Assembly (NCBI RefSeq): GCF_030010625.1
Contig: NZ_JASCXN010000020.1
Span: forward strand, 62,001 to 126,000
DNA from: Streptomyces sp. CC208A
Lineage (GTDB): Bacteria > Actinomycetota > Actinomycetes > Streptomycetales > Streptomycetaceae
Length of the DNA: 64,000 nucleotides
Reading direction: 5' to 3'
Of the stretch, positions 42,705 through 50,329 are shown piece by piece. Numbering within the stretch: position 1 is the stretch's first letter; every line of letters starts with the position of its first letter. Both the position numbers and the translations under genes were made by a program. Below the pieces are notes generated by a model. It was not told the origin of the DNA. It made no database searches and saw only the letters and a program-made list of their open reading frames with translations.

Positions 42705-43988
42705 GTGACCGACGCCCGAGAGACCGCAGCAGACACCGCACTGCGCACCACCGGGGGCGGCCCCCCGGCCGACGACGTCCCTGCGAATGGGCTTCCGATC
42801 CCGTTGCTGGAGCCCCGGGAGGGCATCCCCCCGGTCGTCGCGAGCGAGCAGGCGCTCGCCGAGGTGATCGCCGCCTTCGCCGCCGGGCGCGGGCCGGTCG
42901 CCGTCGACGCCGAGCGCGCCTCCGGCTACCGCTACGGCCAGCGCGCCTACCTCGTCCAGCTCCGCCGCGAGGGCGCGGGCACCGCGCTCGTCGACCCCGT
43001 GGGCTGCCCCGACCTGTCGGCGCTCGGCGAGGCCTTGGACGGCACCGAGTGGATCCTGCACGCCGCCACCCAGGACCTGCCCTGTCTGCGCGACATAGGC
43101 ATGCGCCCCGCCTCCCTCTTCGACACCGAGCTGGCCGGCCGGCTCGCCGGCTTCCCCCGCGTCGGCCTCGGCGCCATGGTGGAGTCCGTCCTCGGCTACG
43201 CCCTGGAGAAGGGCCACTCGGCGGTCGACTGGTCCACCCGCCCGCTCCCCGAACCCTGGCTGCGCTACGCGGCGCTCGACGTCGAGCTCCTCGTCGACCT
43301 GCGCGACGCGCTGGAGAAGGAGCTGGACCGGCAGGGGAAGCTGGAGTGGGCCCGCGAGGAGTTCGAGGCCATCGCCGCCGCCCCGCCCGCCCCGCCGCGC
43401 AAGGACCCCTGGCGCCGCACCTCCGGCATGCACAAGGTGCGCCGCCGCCGTCAGATGGCGGTCGTACGGGAGCTGTGGACGGCCCGCGACCGGGTGGCCC
43501 AGCGGCGGGACGTCTCGCCGGGCAAGGTGCTGAGCGACGCGGCGATCGTCGAGGCGGCGCTCGCCGTCCCGGTGAGCGTGGCCGCGCTCACCGCCCTGCC
43601 CGGTTTCGGCCACCGGATGGGCCGGCGCCAGCTGGAGCAGTGGCAGGCGGCCGTGGACCGGGCCCGGGCCCTGCCCGAGAACGAGCTGCCGCAGCCGGGC
43701 AAGGAGCCGGCCGGGCCTCCCCCGCCGCGCGCCTGGGCGGACAAGGACCCGGCGGCCGCCGCGCGCCTGGCGGCGGCCCGGACCGCCGTCACGGCCCTCG
43801 CGGAGGAGCTGAACCTGCCGCAGGAGAACCTGATCACCCCGGACACCGTGCGCCGGATCTGCTGGGAGCCGCCCGCCCCGACGGACCCGGAGACGGTGGC
43901 CGCCGCGCTGACCGCCCACGGGGCCCGGCGCTGGCAGGTGGGCCTGGTGACGCCGCTCCTGGTGAAGGCGCTGACGGCGGCCGCGTGA
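42705..43988 (+). CDS. rnd: ribonuclease D-like 3'-5' exonuclease with HRDC domain
   Basis: The 427-residue product from GTG 42705 has the DEDD exonuclease motifs: VAVDAERASGYRYGQRAYLVQL (motif I), LHAATQDLPCLRDIG (motif II) and the YAALDVELLVDLRDAL (motif III, Tyr then Asp). It continues into an HRDC domain (RRRQMAVVRELWTARDRVAQRRDVSPGKVLSDAAI), typical of RNase D proteins that trim tRNA and other RNA 3' ends. Motif I reads D-A-E where D-T-E is usual, but both acids are present. TACCCT ends 6 bp before the start, so a leaderless mRNA is possible. Confidence 0.88.
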   Translation: MTDARETAADTALRTTGGGPPADDVPANGLPIPLLEPREGIPPVVASEQALAEVIAAFAAGRGPVAVDAERASGYRYGQRAYLVQLRREGAGTALVDPVGCPDLSALGEALDGTEWILHAATQDLPCLRDIGMRPASLFDTELAGRLAGFPRVGLGAMVESVLGYALEKGHSAVDWSTRPLPEPWLRYAALDVELLVDLRDALEKELDRQGKLEWAREEFEAIAAAPPAPPRKDPWRRTSGMHKVRRRRQMAVVRELWTARDRVAQRRDVSPGKVLSDAAIVEAALAVPVSVAALTALPGFGHRMGRRQLEQWQAAVDRARALPENELPQPGKEPAGPPPPRAWADKDPAAAARLAAARTAVTALAEELNLPQENLITPDTVRRICWEPPAPTDPETVAAALTAHGARRWQVGLVTPLLVKALTAAA

Positions 43989-43995
43989 CCCGTCC

Positions 43996-44037
43996 GGAGA
44001 GCCCCCGGCGCCTGGAAGCGGGCGCCGGGGGCTCTCC
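43996..44037. terminator. 17-bp bidirectional terminator
   Basis: GGAGAGCCCCCGGCGCC (43996-44012) and its exact complement (44021-44037) flank an 8-nt loop. It sits between the convergent RNase D and alpha/beta hydrolase genes, followed by a short T-containing stretch on the plus strand. Confidence 0.85.
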
Positions 44038-44038
44038 G

Positions 44039-44085
44039 CTTTCCTACAGCCGGGGCTTTCCTACGGCCGGGGCTTTCCTACGGGG
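44039..44085. repeat. 17-bp tandem repeat, nearly three copies, entering the hydrolase stop
   Basis: Units CTTTCCTAC(A/G)GCCGGGG begin at 44039, 44056 and 44073. The third is partial and contains the stop codon of the leftward alpha/beta hydrolase (44078-44080). Each extra copy adds another in-frame-independent stop-like CTA triplet. Confidence 0.65.
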
Positions 44086-45199
44086 CCGGACTGAGGATGC
44101 CGTCGGGGTCCATGTCGAAGACGCCCTGGGTCTTGCCGTCGACCTTGTGGTGGTCGAGCCAGTGCTTCGAGAGGTTGTGCAGGTTCTTGTGCTGCATCTC
44201 CCACACCACCGAGTGCCCGGCGCATGCCAGCTTGACCATGAGCTTGTGGGAGCCGGCGATGGAGTCGTAGAGCTCGGGGACGGAGAAGTCGAGTTCCGGG
44301 TCGGGGTTGTGCGGTGAGGTGTTCGCCTGGGTGTCCCTGTCCCCGTACACGATGAGCACCGGCACGCTTCCGCCGAGCACGCCGCCCTGCGCCGCGGTGG
44401 TGCTGTTCCAGCCCCACCTGACGAAGTTCCTGATCCGGTTGAACCCGGTGGGCGGCCCCCAGGTGCTGCCGACCGGGTCGCACTTCATGATCATGTCCCA
44501 TGCCGCGTCGTCGACGCCGGGTTCACGCTGGTCGACGCAGTGCGCCTCGCTGTTCAGGGTCGCGACGAATCCGGTCTTCCCGCCGACGAACGTCGGGAAG
44601 CCCGGCTGCGGCAGCGGGGACGGCGGGGTGGAGGAGCCGTTGGCCGGGAAGATCGGGGCCAGCAGGAACAGGCTCTCGACCTTGCCGGGGTTGTCGACCG
44701 CGTACGGCCCCATGTGGAAGGCGGCGGCGGACCAGCCGATGAAGGCGAGCTTCGCGGCCCCGGTCTCGTTCAGGACGAACTTCACGACGGTGTCCAGCTC
44801 GTCCCTGTCGCTGTACGAGTTGGTCAGCTGGTACGGGTAGCTCGGCGGGCCGGGCGTGAATCCCGGTGGCCTCGGGGTCAGCAGGTGCTGCTGGGCAGGG
44901 TTGACGTCGTGGGGGTCGTCCATCTGGGGGCGCGGCGACAGGCCGGAGCCCTGGAGGTCCATCAGGAAGACGTCGTAACCCGCCTTCGCCAGCGCCTCGG
45001 CCCAGCTGTACGTCTTGTACGGGAGGTCGAAGCCCGCCAGCGCCGGGATGCTCCGGCCGTGGAGCATCAGGACCGGCTTGCGCGGCTGTCCCGGGAGCGT
45101 GCCGTTCCGCTCCCGCACGAAGAGCTCGACGACCTCGTCCTTGTTCGCCGGAACGGTGGAGGTGTGGGTGACCTTGTGGTCGGTGGTGACGACGGGCAT
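44078..45199 (-). CDS. alpha/beta hydrolase
   Basis: The 373-residue product has PVLMLHGRSIPALAGFDLP (oxyanion region after the first strands), YDVFLMDLQGSGLSPRP, and the nucleophile elbow AFIGWSAAAFHMG (G-x-S-x-x, Ser nucleophile). VPVLIVYGDRDTQANTS carries the acid, and CAGHSVVWEM the catalytic His. There is no signal peptide. The large lid-like region between, with NANGSSTPPSPLPQP-type Pro/Ser sequence, suggests a lipophilic substrate. It is a probable esterase or lipase-like enzyme of unknown specificity. It is divergent from fadA, whose promoter region it shares. Confidence 0.83.
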   Translation of the reverse strand: MPVVTTDHKVTHTSTVPANKDEVVELFVRERNGTLPGQPRKPVLMLHGRSIPALAGFDLPYKTYSWAEALAKAGYDVFLMDLQGSGLSPRPQMDDPHDVNPAQQHLLTPRPPGFTPGPPSYPYQLTNSYSDRDELDTVVKFVLNETGAAKLAFIGWSAAAFHMGPYAVDNPGKVESLFLLAPIFPANGSSTPPSPLPQPGFPTFVGGKTGFVATLNSEAHCVDQREPGVDDAAWDMIMKCDPVGSTWGPPTGFNRIRNFVRWGWNSTTAAQGGVLGGSVPVLIVYGDRDTQANTSPHNPDPELDFSVPELYDSIAGSHKLMVKLACAGHSVVWEMQHKNLHNLSKHWLDHHKVDGKTQGVFDMDPDGILSPAP

Positions 45200-45396
45200 G
45201 GGGGTCCCTTCTGTGCGCGGCTCGCGCCGGGTCTTCGCGTCCCGGCACGGCCAGCCTCCGTTCGCCCCGGAACCGGCGCCACGGCACCGCCTCCCGTCTG
45301 GGCCCGTCGGGTTGTGGAACCCTCCGATCGGACGGGCGCTCGGAGGGGGTGCGCGTCCTGCCAGGATGTGACCTTCGCCGCTTGGCCCTCAGGGGG
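45200..45396. other. upstream part of the hydrolase-fadA divergent region
   Basis: The whole gap is 296 bp. Apart from the fadA promoter candidate at its right end, I see no gene or strong hairpin here; it should hold the hydrolase promoter. Confidence 0.4.
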
Positions 45397-45425
45397 TGGG
45401 CAGCCTGGTTACCCGCAAGTAGCAT
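45397..45425 (+). promoter_or_regulatory. candidate fadA promoter with embedded imperfect palindrome
   Basis: TGGGCA (45397-45402) and TAGCAT (45420-45425) are 17 bp apart and could serve as -35 and -10. Over the spacer lies GTTACCCGCAAGTAGC (45408-45423), symmetric in TAC-N6-GTA. A repressor bound there would block RNA polymerase, as is common for TetR-type regulators of fatty-acid genes. Confidence 0.4.
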
Positions 45426-45495
45426 GGGGGAAGCAAGCGCACGCTTAGTGGTGTGCGCCGCAGCAGTGCCGTCCCGCACCTGGAGGAGAGCCATC

Positions 45496-46710
45496 GTGCC
45501 TCGTACCGTCAGGGACGTCGTCTTCGTCGACGGCGTCCGCACCCCGTTCGGCAAGGCGGGCCCGAAGGGCATCTACCACGAGACCCGCGCCGACGACCTC
45601 GTCGTGAAGGCCATCCGGGAGCTGCTGCGCCGCAACCCGGCCCTCGACCCGGCGAAGATCGACGAGGTCGCGATCGCCGCGACGACCCAGATCGGCGACC
45701 AGGGCCTCACCCTCGGCCGTACCGCCGGCATCCTCGCGGGCCTCCCGCAGTCGGTGCCCGGCTACTCCATCGACCGCATGTGCGCCGGTGCCCTCACCGC
45801 CGTCACCTCGGTCGCCGGCTCCATCGCCTTCGGCGCCTACGACGCCGTCATCGCCGGCGGTGTCGAGCACATGGGCCGTCACCCCATGGGCGAGGGCGTC
45901 GACCCGAACCCGCGGTTCGTCAGCGAGAAGCTGGTCGACGAGTCCGCCCTCTTCATGGGCATGACCGCCGAGAACCTGCACGACCGCTACCCGCACATCA
46001 CCAAGCAGCGCGCCGACGAGTACGCCGTGCGCTCGCAGGAGAAGGCCGCCAAGGCGTACGCCGACGGCAAGATCCAGCAGGACCTGGTGCCGATCTCGGT
46101 CCGCCGTACGAACGCCGAGGCGGGCGAGACCGGCTGGGGCCTGGTCACCGCCGACGAGCCGATGCGCCCGGGCACCACCCTGGAGTCGCTCGCGAACCTG
46201 AAGACGCCCTTCCGCGTCCACGGCAACGTCACCGCGGGCAACGCGGCCGGCCTGAACGACGGCGCCACCGCCTCGATCATCGCCTCCGAGGAGTTCGCCC
46301 GCGAGAACGGCCTCCCGGTCAAGATGCGCCTCGTCTCGTACGCCTTCGCCGGCGTCGAGCCGGAGGTCATGGGCTACGGCCCGATCCCGGCGACCGAGAA
46401 GGCCCTGGCCAAGGCCGGTCTGACGATCGACGACATCAACCTGTTCGAGATCAACGAGGCGTTCGCCGTCCAGGTCCTCGCCTTCCTCGACCACTACGGC
46501 ATCGCCGACGACGACGCGCGCGTCAACCAGTACGGCGGCGCCATCGCCTTCGGTCACCCGCTCGCTTCCTCCGGCGTCCGTCTGATGACGCAGCTGGCCC
46601 GCCAGTTCGAGGAGCAGCCGGAGGTCCGTTACGGCCTCACCACCATGTGCGTCGGCTTCGGCATGGGCGCGACGGTCATCTGGGAGAACCCCCACTGGGA
46701 GGGCAAGTGA
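45496..46710 (+). CDS. fadA: acetyl-CoA C-acyltransferase (thiolase) FadA
   Basis: The GTG at 45496 after a CTGGAGGAGAG site gives 404 residues. FadA cleaves 3-ketoacyl-CoA with CoA, the last step of beta-oxidation. The nucleophile Cys is in SIDRMCAGALTAV (near residue 93), and the later motifs NEAFAVQ, GGAIAFGHPLASSGVRL and TTMCVGFGMGA carry the remaining catalytic His and Cys. Its stop overlaps the fadB start by 4 bp (GTGA), so the two subunits are translationally coupled. Confidence 0.95.
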   Translation: MPRTVRDVVFVDGVRTPFGKAGPKGIYHETRADDLVVKAIRELLRRNPALDPAKIDEVAIAATTQIGDQGLTLGRTAGILAGLPQSVPGYSIDRMCAGALTAVTSVAGSIAFGAYDAVIAGGVEHMGRHPMGEGVDPNPRFVSEKLVDESALFMGMTAENLHDRYPHITKQRADEYAVRSQEKAAKAYADGKIQQDLVPISVRRTNAEAGETGWGLVTADEPMRPGTTLESLANLKTPFRVHGNVTAGNAAGLNDGATASIIASEEFARENGLPVKMRLVSYAFAGVEPEVMGYGPIPATEKALAKAGLTIDDINLFEINEAFAVQVLAFLDHYGIADDDARVNQYGGAIAFGHPLASSGVRLMTQLARQFEEQPEVRYGLTTMCVGFGMGATVIWENPHWEGK

Positions 46711-48845
46711 GCACCACCGCCGAGCTTCTGAAGGGCGCCGCCGAGCTCTTCCCCGACGAGGTCGTCACCAGCGCCCACGTACGCCACTTCGACCTGCCCC
46801 TCGGGGCCGGCCGGTTCGCGCTGATCACGCTGGACAACGGCTTCGACCACACCAAGCCGACCACCTTCGGCCCGCAGTCCCTCGCCAACCTGAACACGGC
46901 GATCGACCAGGTCGAGGCCGAGGCCGCCAACGGCGAGATCGTCGCCGCCGGCATCACCGGCAAGCCGTTCATCTTCGCGGTCGGCGCCGACCTCAAGGGC
47001 GTCGAGCTGCTGAAGAAGCACGACGAGGCCCTCGCCATCGGCAAGGGCGGTCACGACGTCTTCAAGCGTCTGTCCGCGCTCGCCGTGCCGACCTTCGCGT
47101 ACTACAACGGCGCGGCCATGGGCGGCGGCGTCGAGGTCGGTCTGCACTGCACCTACCGCACCGTGTCGAAGGCCCTCCCGGCCTTCTCGCTGCCCGAGGT
47201 CTTCCTCGGCCTGGTGCCCGGCTGGGGCGGCTGCACGATCCTGCCGAACCTGATCGGCGCCGAGAAGGCCGTCCAGGTCATCATCGAGAACTCGCTCAAC
47301 CAGAACCGCCAGCTCAAGGGCGCGCAGGTCTTCGAGCTCGGCATCGCCGACGCGATCTTCGAGGGCGCCGACTTCCTGGAGCAGTCGCTCATCTGGACCG
47401 CCGGTGTCCTGAACGGCTCCGTGACCGTCGAGCGCCCGGAGATCGACCGGGGCGAGGGCTGGGACGCGGCCGTCGCCAAGGGCCGCGCGGTCGCCGACTC
47501 CAAGGTGCACGGCGCCGCCCCGGCCGCCTACCGCGCCCTCGACATCATCGAGGCGTCCAAGGACGGCGACCTGCAGAAGGGCTTCGACGCCGAGGACCAG
47601 GCCCTGGCGGACCTGATCATGGGCGGCGAGCTCCGCTCCGGCATCTACGCCTTCAACCTGGTGCAGAAGCGCGGCAAGCGCCCCGCCGGCGCCCCGGACA
47701 AGTCCCTGGCCCGCCCGGTCACCAAGGTCGGTGTCGTCGGCGCCGGTCTGATGGCCTCCCAGCTGGCCCTGCTCTTCCTGCGCCGCCTGGAGGTGCCGGT
47801 CGTCCTGACCGACATCGACCAGGAGCGCGTCGACAAGGGCGTGGGCTACGTCCACGGCGAGATCGACAAGCTGCTCGGCAAGGGCCGGATCAACCAGGAC
47901 AAGGCCAACCGTCTCAAGGGCCTGGTCTCCGGTGTCCTCGACAAGGCCGAGGGCTTCGCGGACGCGGACTTCATCATCGAGGCCGTGTTCGAGGAGATGT
48001 CCGTCAAGCAGAAGGTGTTCGCGGAGGTCGAGGCGGTCGCCCCGGCGCACGCGATCCTCGCCACCAACACCTCCTCCCTCTCGGTCTCCGAGATGGCGTC
48101 CAAGCTCCGGCACCCGGAGCGCGTGGTCGGCTTCCACTTCTTCAACCCGGTCGCCGTCCTCCCGCTCCTGGAGATCGTCAAGGGCGAGCAGACGGACGAC
48201 GCCTCCCTCGCCACCGCCTTCGGCGTGGCGAAGAAGCTGAAGAAGACCGCGGTCCTGACGAAGGACGCCCCGGCGTTCGTCGTGAACCGCATCCTGACCC
48301 GCTTCATGGGCGAGATCCAGAACGTCATCGACGAGGGCACCCCGGTGGAGACGGCGGAGAAGGCGGTCGAGCCGCTCGGCCTGCCGATGTCCCCGCTGGT
48401 CCTCCTGGAGCTCGTCGGCCCGGCCATCGGCCTGCACGTCTCCGAGACCCTGAACCGCGCCTTCCCGGAGCGCTTCAAGGTCTCCCCCAACCTGAAGGCC
48501 GTCGTCGAGGCCGGCAAGCGCGGCTTCTACGTCTACAAGCCGGAGAACGGCTTCAAGCCGGAGCTCGACCCCGAGGTCGCCGCGCTGCTCAAGCAGGGCG
48601 ATGTCGTCCTCACCGAGCAGCAGGTCCGCGACCGCGTCCTCGACGCGGTGGCGCAGGAGATCGGCCTCATGCTGGAGGAGGGTGTCGTCGCCGAGGCGCA
48701 GGACATCGACCTCTGCCTGATCACCGGCGCGGGCTGGCCCTTCCACCTGGGCGGCATCACGCCGTACCTGGACCGCGAGGGCGTCTCCGAGCGCGTCAAC
48801 GGCAAGCGTTTCCTGGCGCAGGGCGTGGCGAGCGTCCCGGCGTGA
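46707..48845 (+). CDS. fadB: fatty-acid oxidation complex alpha subunit FadB
   Basis: The 712-residue product joins an enoyl-CoA hydratase domain (oxyanion GADLKGVEL, NGAAMGGGVEVGLHC, and FSLPEVFLGLVPGWGG with a catalytic Glu) to an L-3-hydroxyacyl-CoA dehydrogenase (NAD loop VGVVGAGLMASQLALLF; TNTSSLSVSEMA; FHFFNPVAVLPLLEIVKG with the catalytic His). It carries out the two middle steps of beta-oxidation and works with FadA. The hydratase domain is slightly longer than in E. coli FadB. It is the second gene of the fadAB operon, followed by a good terminator. Confidence 0.95.
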   Translation: MSTTAELLKGAAELFPDEVVTSAHVRHFDLPLGAGRFALITLDNGFDHTKPTTFGPQSLANLNTAIDQVEAEAANGEIVAAGITGKPFIFAVGADLKGVELLKKHDEALAIGKGGHDVFKRLSALAVPTFAYYNGAAMGGGVEVGLHCTYRTVSKALPAFSLPEVFLGLVPGWGGCTILPNLIGAEKAVQVIIENSLNQNRQLKGAQVFELGIADAIFEGADFLEQSLIWTAGVLNGSVTVERPEIDRGEGWDAAVAKGRAVADSKVHGAAPAAYRALDIIEASKDGDLQKGFDAEDQALADLIMGGELRSGIYAFNLVQKRGKRPAGAPDKSLARPVTKVGVVGAGLMASQLALLFLRRLEVPVVLTDIDQERVDKGVGYVHGEIDKLLGKGRINQDKANRLKGLVSGVLDKAEGFADADFIIEAVFEEMSVKQKVFAEVEAVAPAHAILATNTSSLSVSEMASKLRHPERVVGFHFFNPVAVLPLLEIVKGEQTDDASLATAFGVAKKLKKTAVLTKDAPAFVVNRILTRFMGEIQNVIDEGTPVETAEKAVEPLGLPMSPLVLLELVGPAIGLHVSETLNRAFPERFKVSPNLKAVVEAGKRGFYVYKPENGFKPELDPEVAALLKQGDVVLTEQQVRDRVLDAVAQEIGLMLEEGVVAEAQDIDLCLITGAGWPFHLGGITPYLDREGVSERVNGKRFLAQGVASVPA

Positions 48846-48866
48846 CGCCCGGGAGAGCGTGAAGAT

Positions 48867-48894
48867 GGGGCCGGTGGCTGATGCCACCGGCCCC
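48867..48894 (+). terminator. fadAB terminator
   Basis: GGGGCCGGTGG (48867-48877), loop CTGATG, CCACCGGCCCC (48884-48894), then TTCCTC. It starts 22 bp after the fadB stop and may also stop the convergent SGNH operon. Confidence 0.85.
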
Positions 48895-48923
48895 TTCCTC
48901 ATGCCGTCGCGTCCCGCCGCGGG

Positions 48924-50315
48924 CTACCAGCGCCCGTCGAAGGGGTAGTGGTCGCACTTCTCCCCGCAGCGCTCGCGGGCCGAGGCGGAGGTCCGGAGGA
49001 AGCTGTCCTCCGGGACGCCGAGCACCTTGATGTCGACCGGGGTGGCGGTGGAGTGCAAGGCGCTGAAGATCGACACGAACTCGACCCGGTAGGTGCCGGG
49101 CCGCCAGCTGTGCGGGTGGCGCATGCTCCAGGTGCCGTCCTCGGCGACGGTGGCCTCGCCGATCAGCCGCTCGCCCTCCAGAGCCATCACCTTGGTGACG
49201 CCGGGGGCGGCGGTGCCGCTGAAGCGGGGGCGCGGGTTGACCCAGGAGCCGCTCTTCGGGGCGGTCACCACCGGCGGGGCGACGTGGTCGCGGACCTCGA
49301 AGCGGAGCGAGGCGATCGGGGTGACCCCGCCCGTCCGGGCGATGCCGACGGCCTGCACGGTGTGCTCCCCCGCCGGCCAGACCATGGTGCGGCGCCACAG
49401 GAAGCGGCCCTGTTCGTTGACGGCCGTGCCGCCGAGGTACTCGCCCTGTTCGAAGAAGAGCAGGTAGCCGGTGTCGGGTCCGGCGGTGCCGGCGAACTTC
49501 TGGAGGCCGCTGACCGCGCGGTCGGGGGCCGGGGAGGCGAAGACGGGGGCGGTGCCGACCCGGTCGGTGGCGTAGAGCGCGCCCTCCGGGCTCACCACGG
49601 TGAACTCGGGGGCGGGCGGCGGGTATTCGCCGGGGGCCAGGGTCGCCGGGTCGACGGTTCCCGCTGGGATCTCCGGGTGGTTCTCCAGGGCGGAGGCGAG
49701 GATCCTGGCCACCTCGCGGGCACCCGCGTGGTTGAAGTGGGTGGAGTCGATCATGCCGTCCGGGTGGAGCGGGTGCTCGCCCGCGTCGATCCAGCGGTAG
49801 TACTGCTTGGCGCGAGCGGGGCCGAGCTCCTGGAGCAGCCTGCCGGTGTGGGCGTTCATGTCGACGAAGACGGCGCCGGTCTCGGCGGCGGCCTCTCGGA
49901 TGACCTCGGGGTAGCCGTCGCGGGTGTCGGAGACCCGGCCCTGCGTGTCGAAGGCGCAGCGCGAGCAGGGGGTGAGCAGGACGGGGAACGCGCCCTGGGC
50001 CCGGATGCCCTCCACGTACAGCTTGAGGAACTCCTTGAACTCCCGCTTGCCGTGGTAGCGCAGGGGGACGTTGATGCGCTGCTCGACGCCACCGAAGTCG
50101 AGGGCGACGATGTCGCCGGGTTCGAGCAGGTTGAGAAGGGTGGCGAAGCGGTCCGTGTAGTAGGTGCGGGCCGTCATCGCGTCGCGGGCGAAGTTCCGCA
50201 CCTCCCAGCCGGGGGTGAGGAACTCGGCCATGTACTGGCCCCAGCCGGCGATCGGGCCTTCGGCGGTCTTGCGGGACTTGGCGACGGACGCGCCGAGGAT
50301 GCAGAACTTGGGCAT
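48924..50315 (-). CDS. SGNH/GDSL esterase-like protein with C-terminal Ig-like domains
   Basis: The 463-residue product from ATG 50315 (GGAGG site upstream) has an N-terminal SGNH hydrolase domain: FCILGASVAKS with the catalytic Ser in block I, VALDFGGVEQR where the family's Gly/Asn block lies, and DSTHFNHAGAREVARIL with the catalytic Asp-x-x-His. The HFN form is typical of rhamnogalacturonan-acetylesterase-like members. From about residue 240 there are beta-rich repeats (FTVVSPEGALYATDRVG and VTAPKSGSWVNPRPRFSGTAAPG) of Ig-like or Big type. There is no signal peptide, odd for a glycan esterase. It is the last of the four-gene Stealth operon, 14 bp after the GT-Stealth gene, so it may edit the polymer precursor inside the cell. 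Confidence 0.75.
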   Translation of the reverse strand: MPKFCILGASVAKSRKTAEGPIAGWGQYMAEFLTPGWEVRNFARDAMTARTYYTDRFATLLNLLEPGDIVALDFGGVEQRINVPLRYHGKREFKEFLKLYVEGIRAQGAFPVLLTPCSRCAFDTQGRVSDTRDGYPEVIREAAAETGAVFVDMNAHTGRLLQELGPARAKQYYRWIDAGEHPLHPDGMIDSTHFNHAGAREVARILASALENHPEIPAGTVDPATLAPGEYPPPAPEFTVVSPEGALYATDRVGTAPVFASPAPDRAVSGLQKFAGTAGPDTGYLLFFEQGEYLGGTAVNEQGRFLWRRTMVWPAGEHTVQAVGIARTGGVTPIASLRFEVRDHVAPPVVTAPKSGSWVNPRPRFSGTAAPGVTKVMALEGERLIGEATVAEDGTWSMRHPHSWRPGTYRVEFVSIFSALHSTATPVDIKVLGVPEDSFLRTSASARERCGEKCDHYPFDGRW

Positions 50316-50329
50316 GGCGGTCCTCCGGT

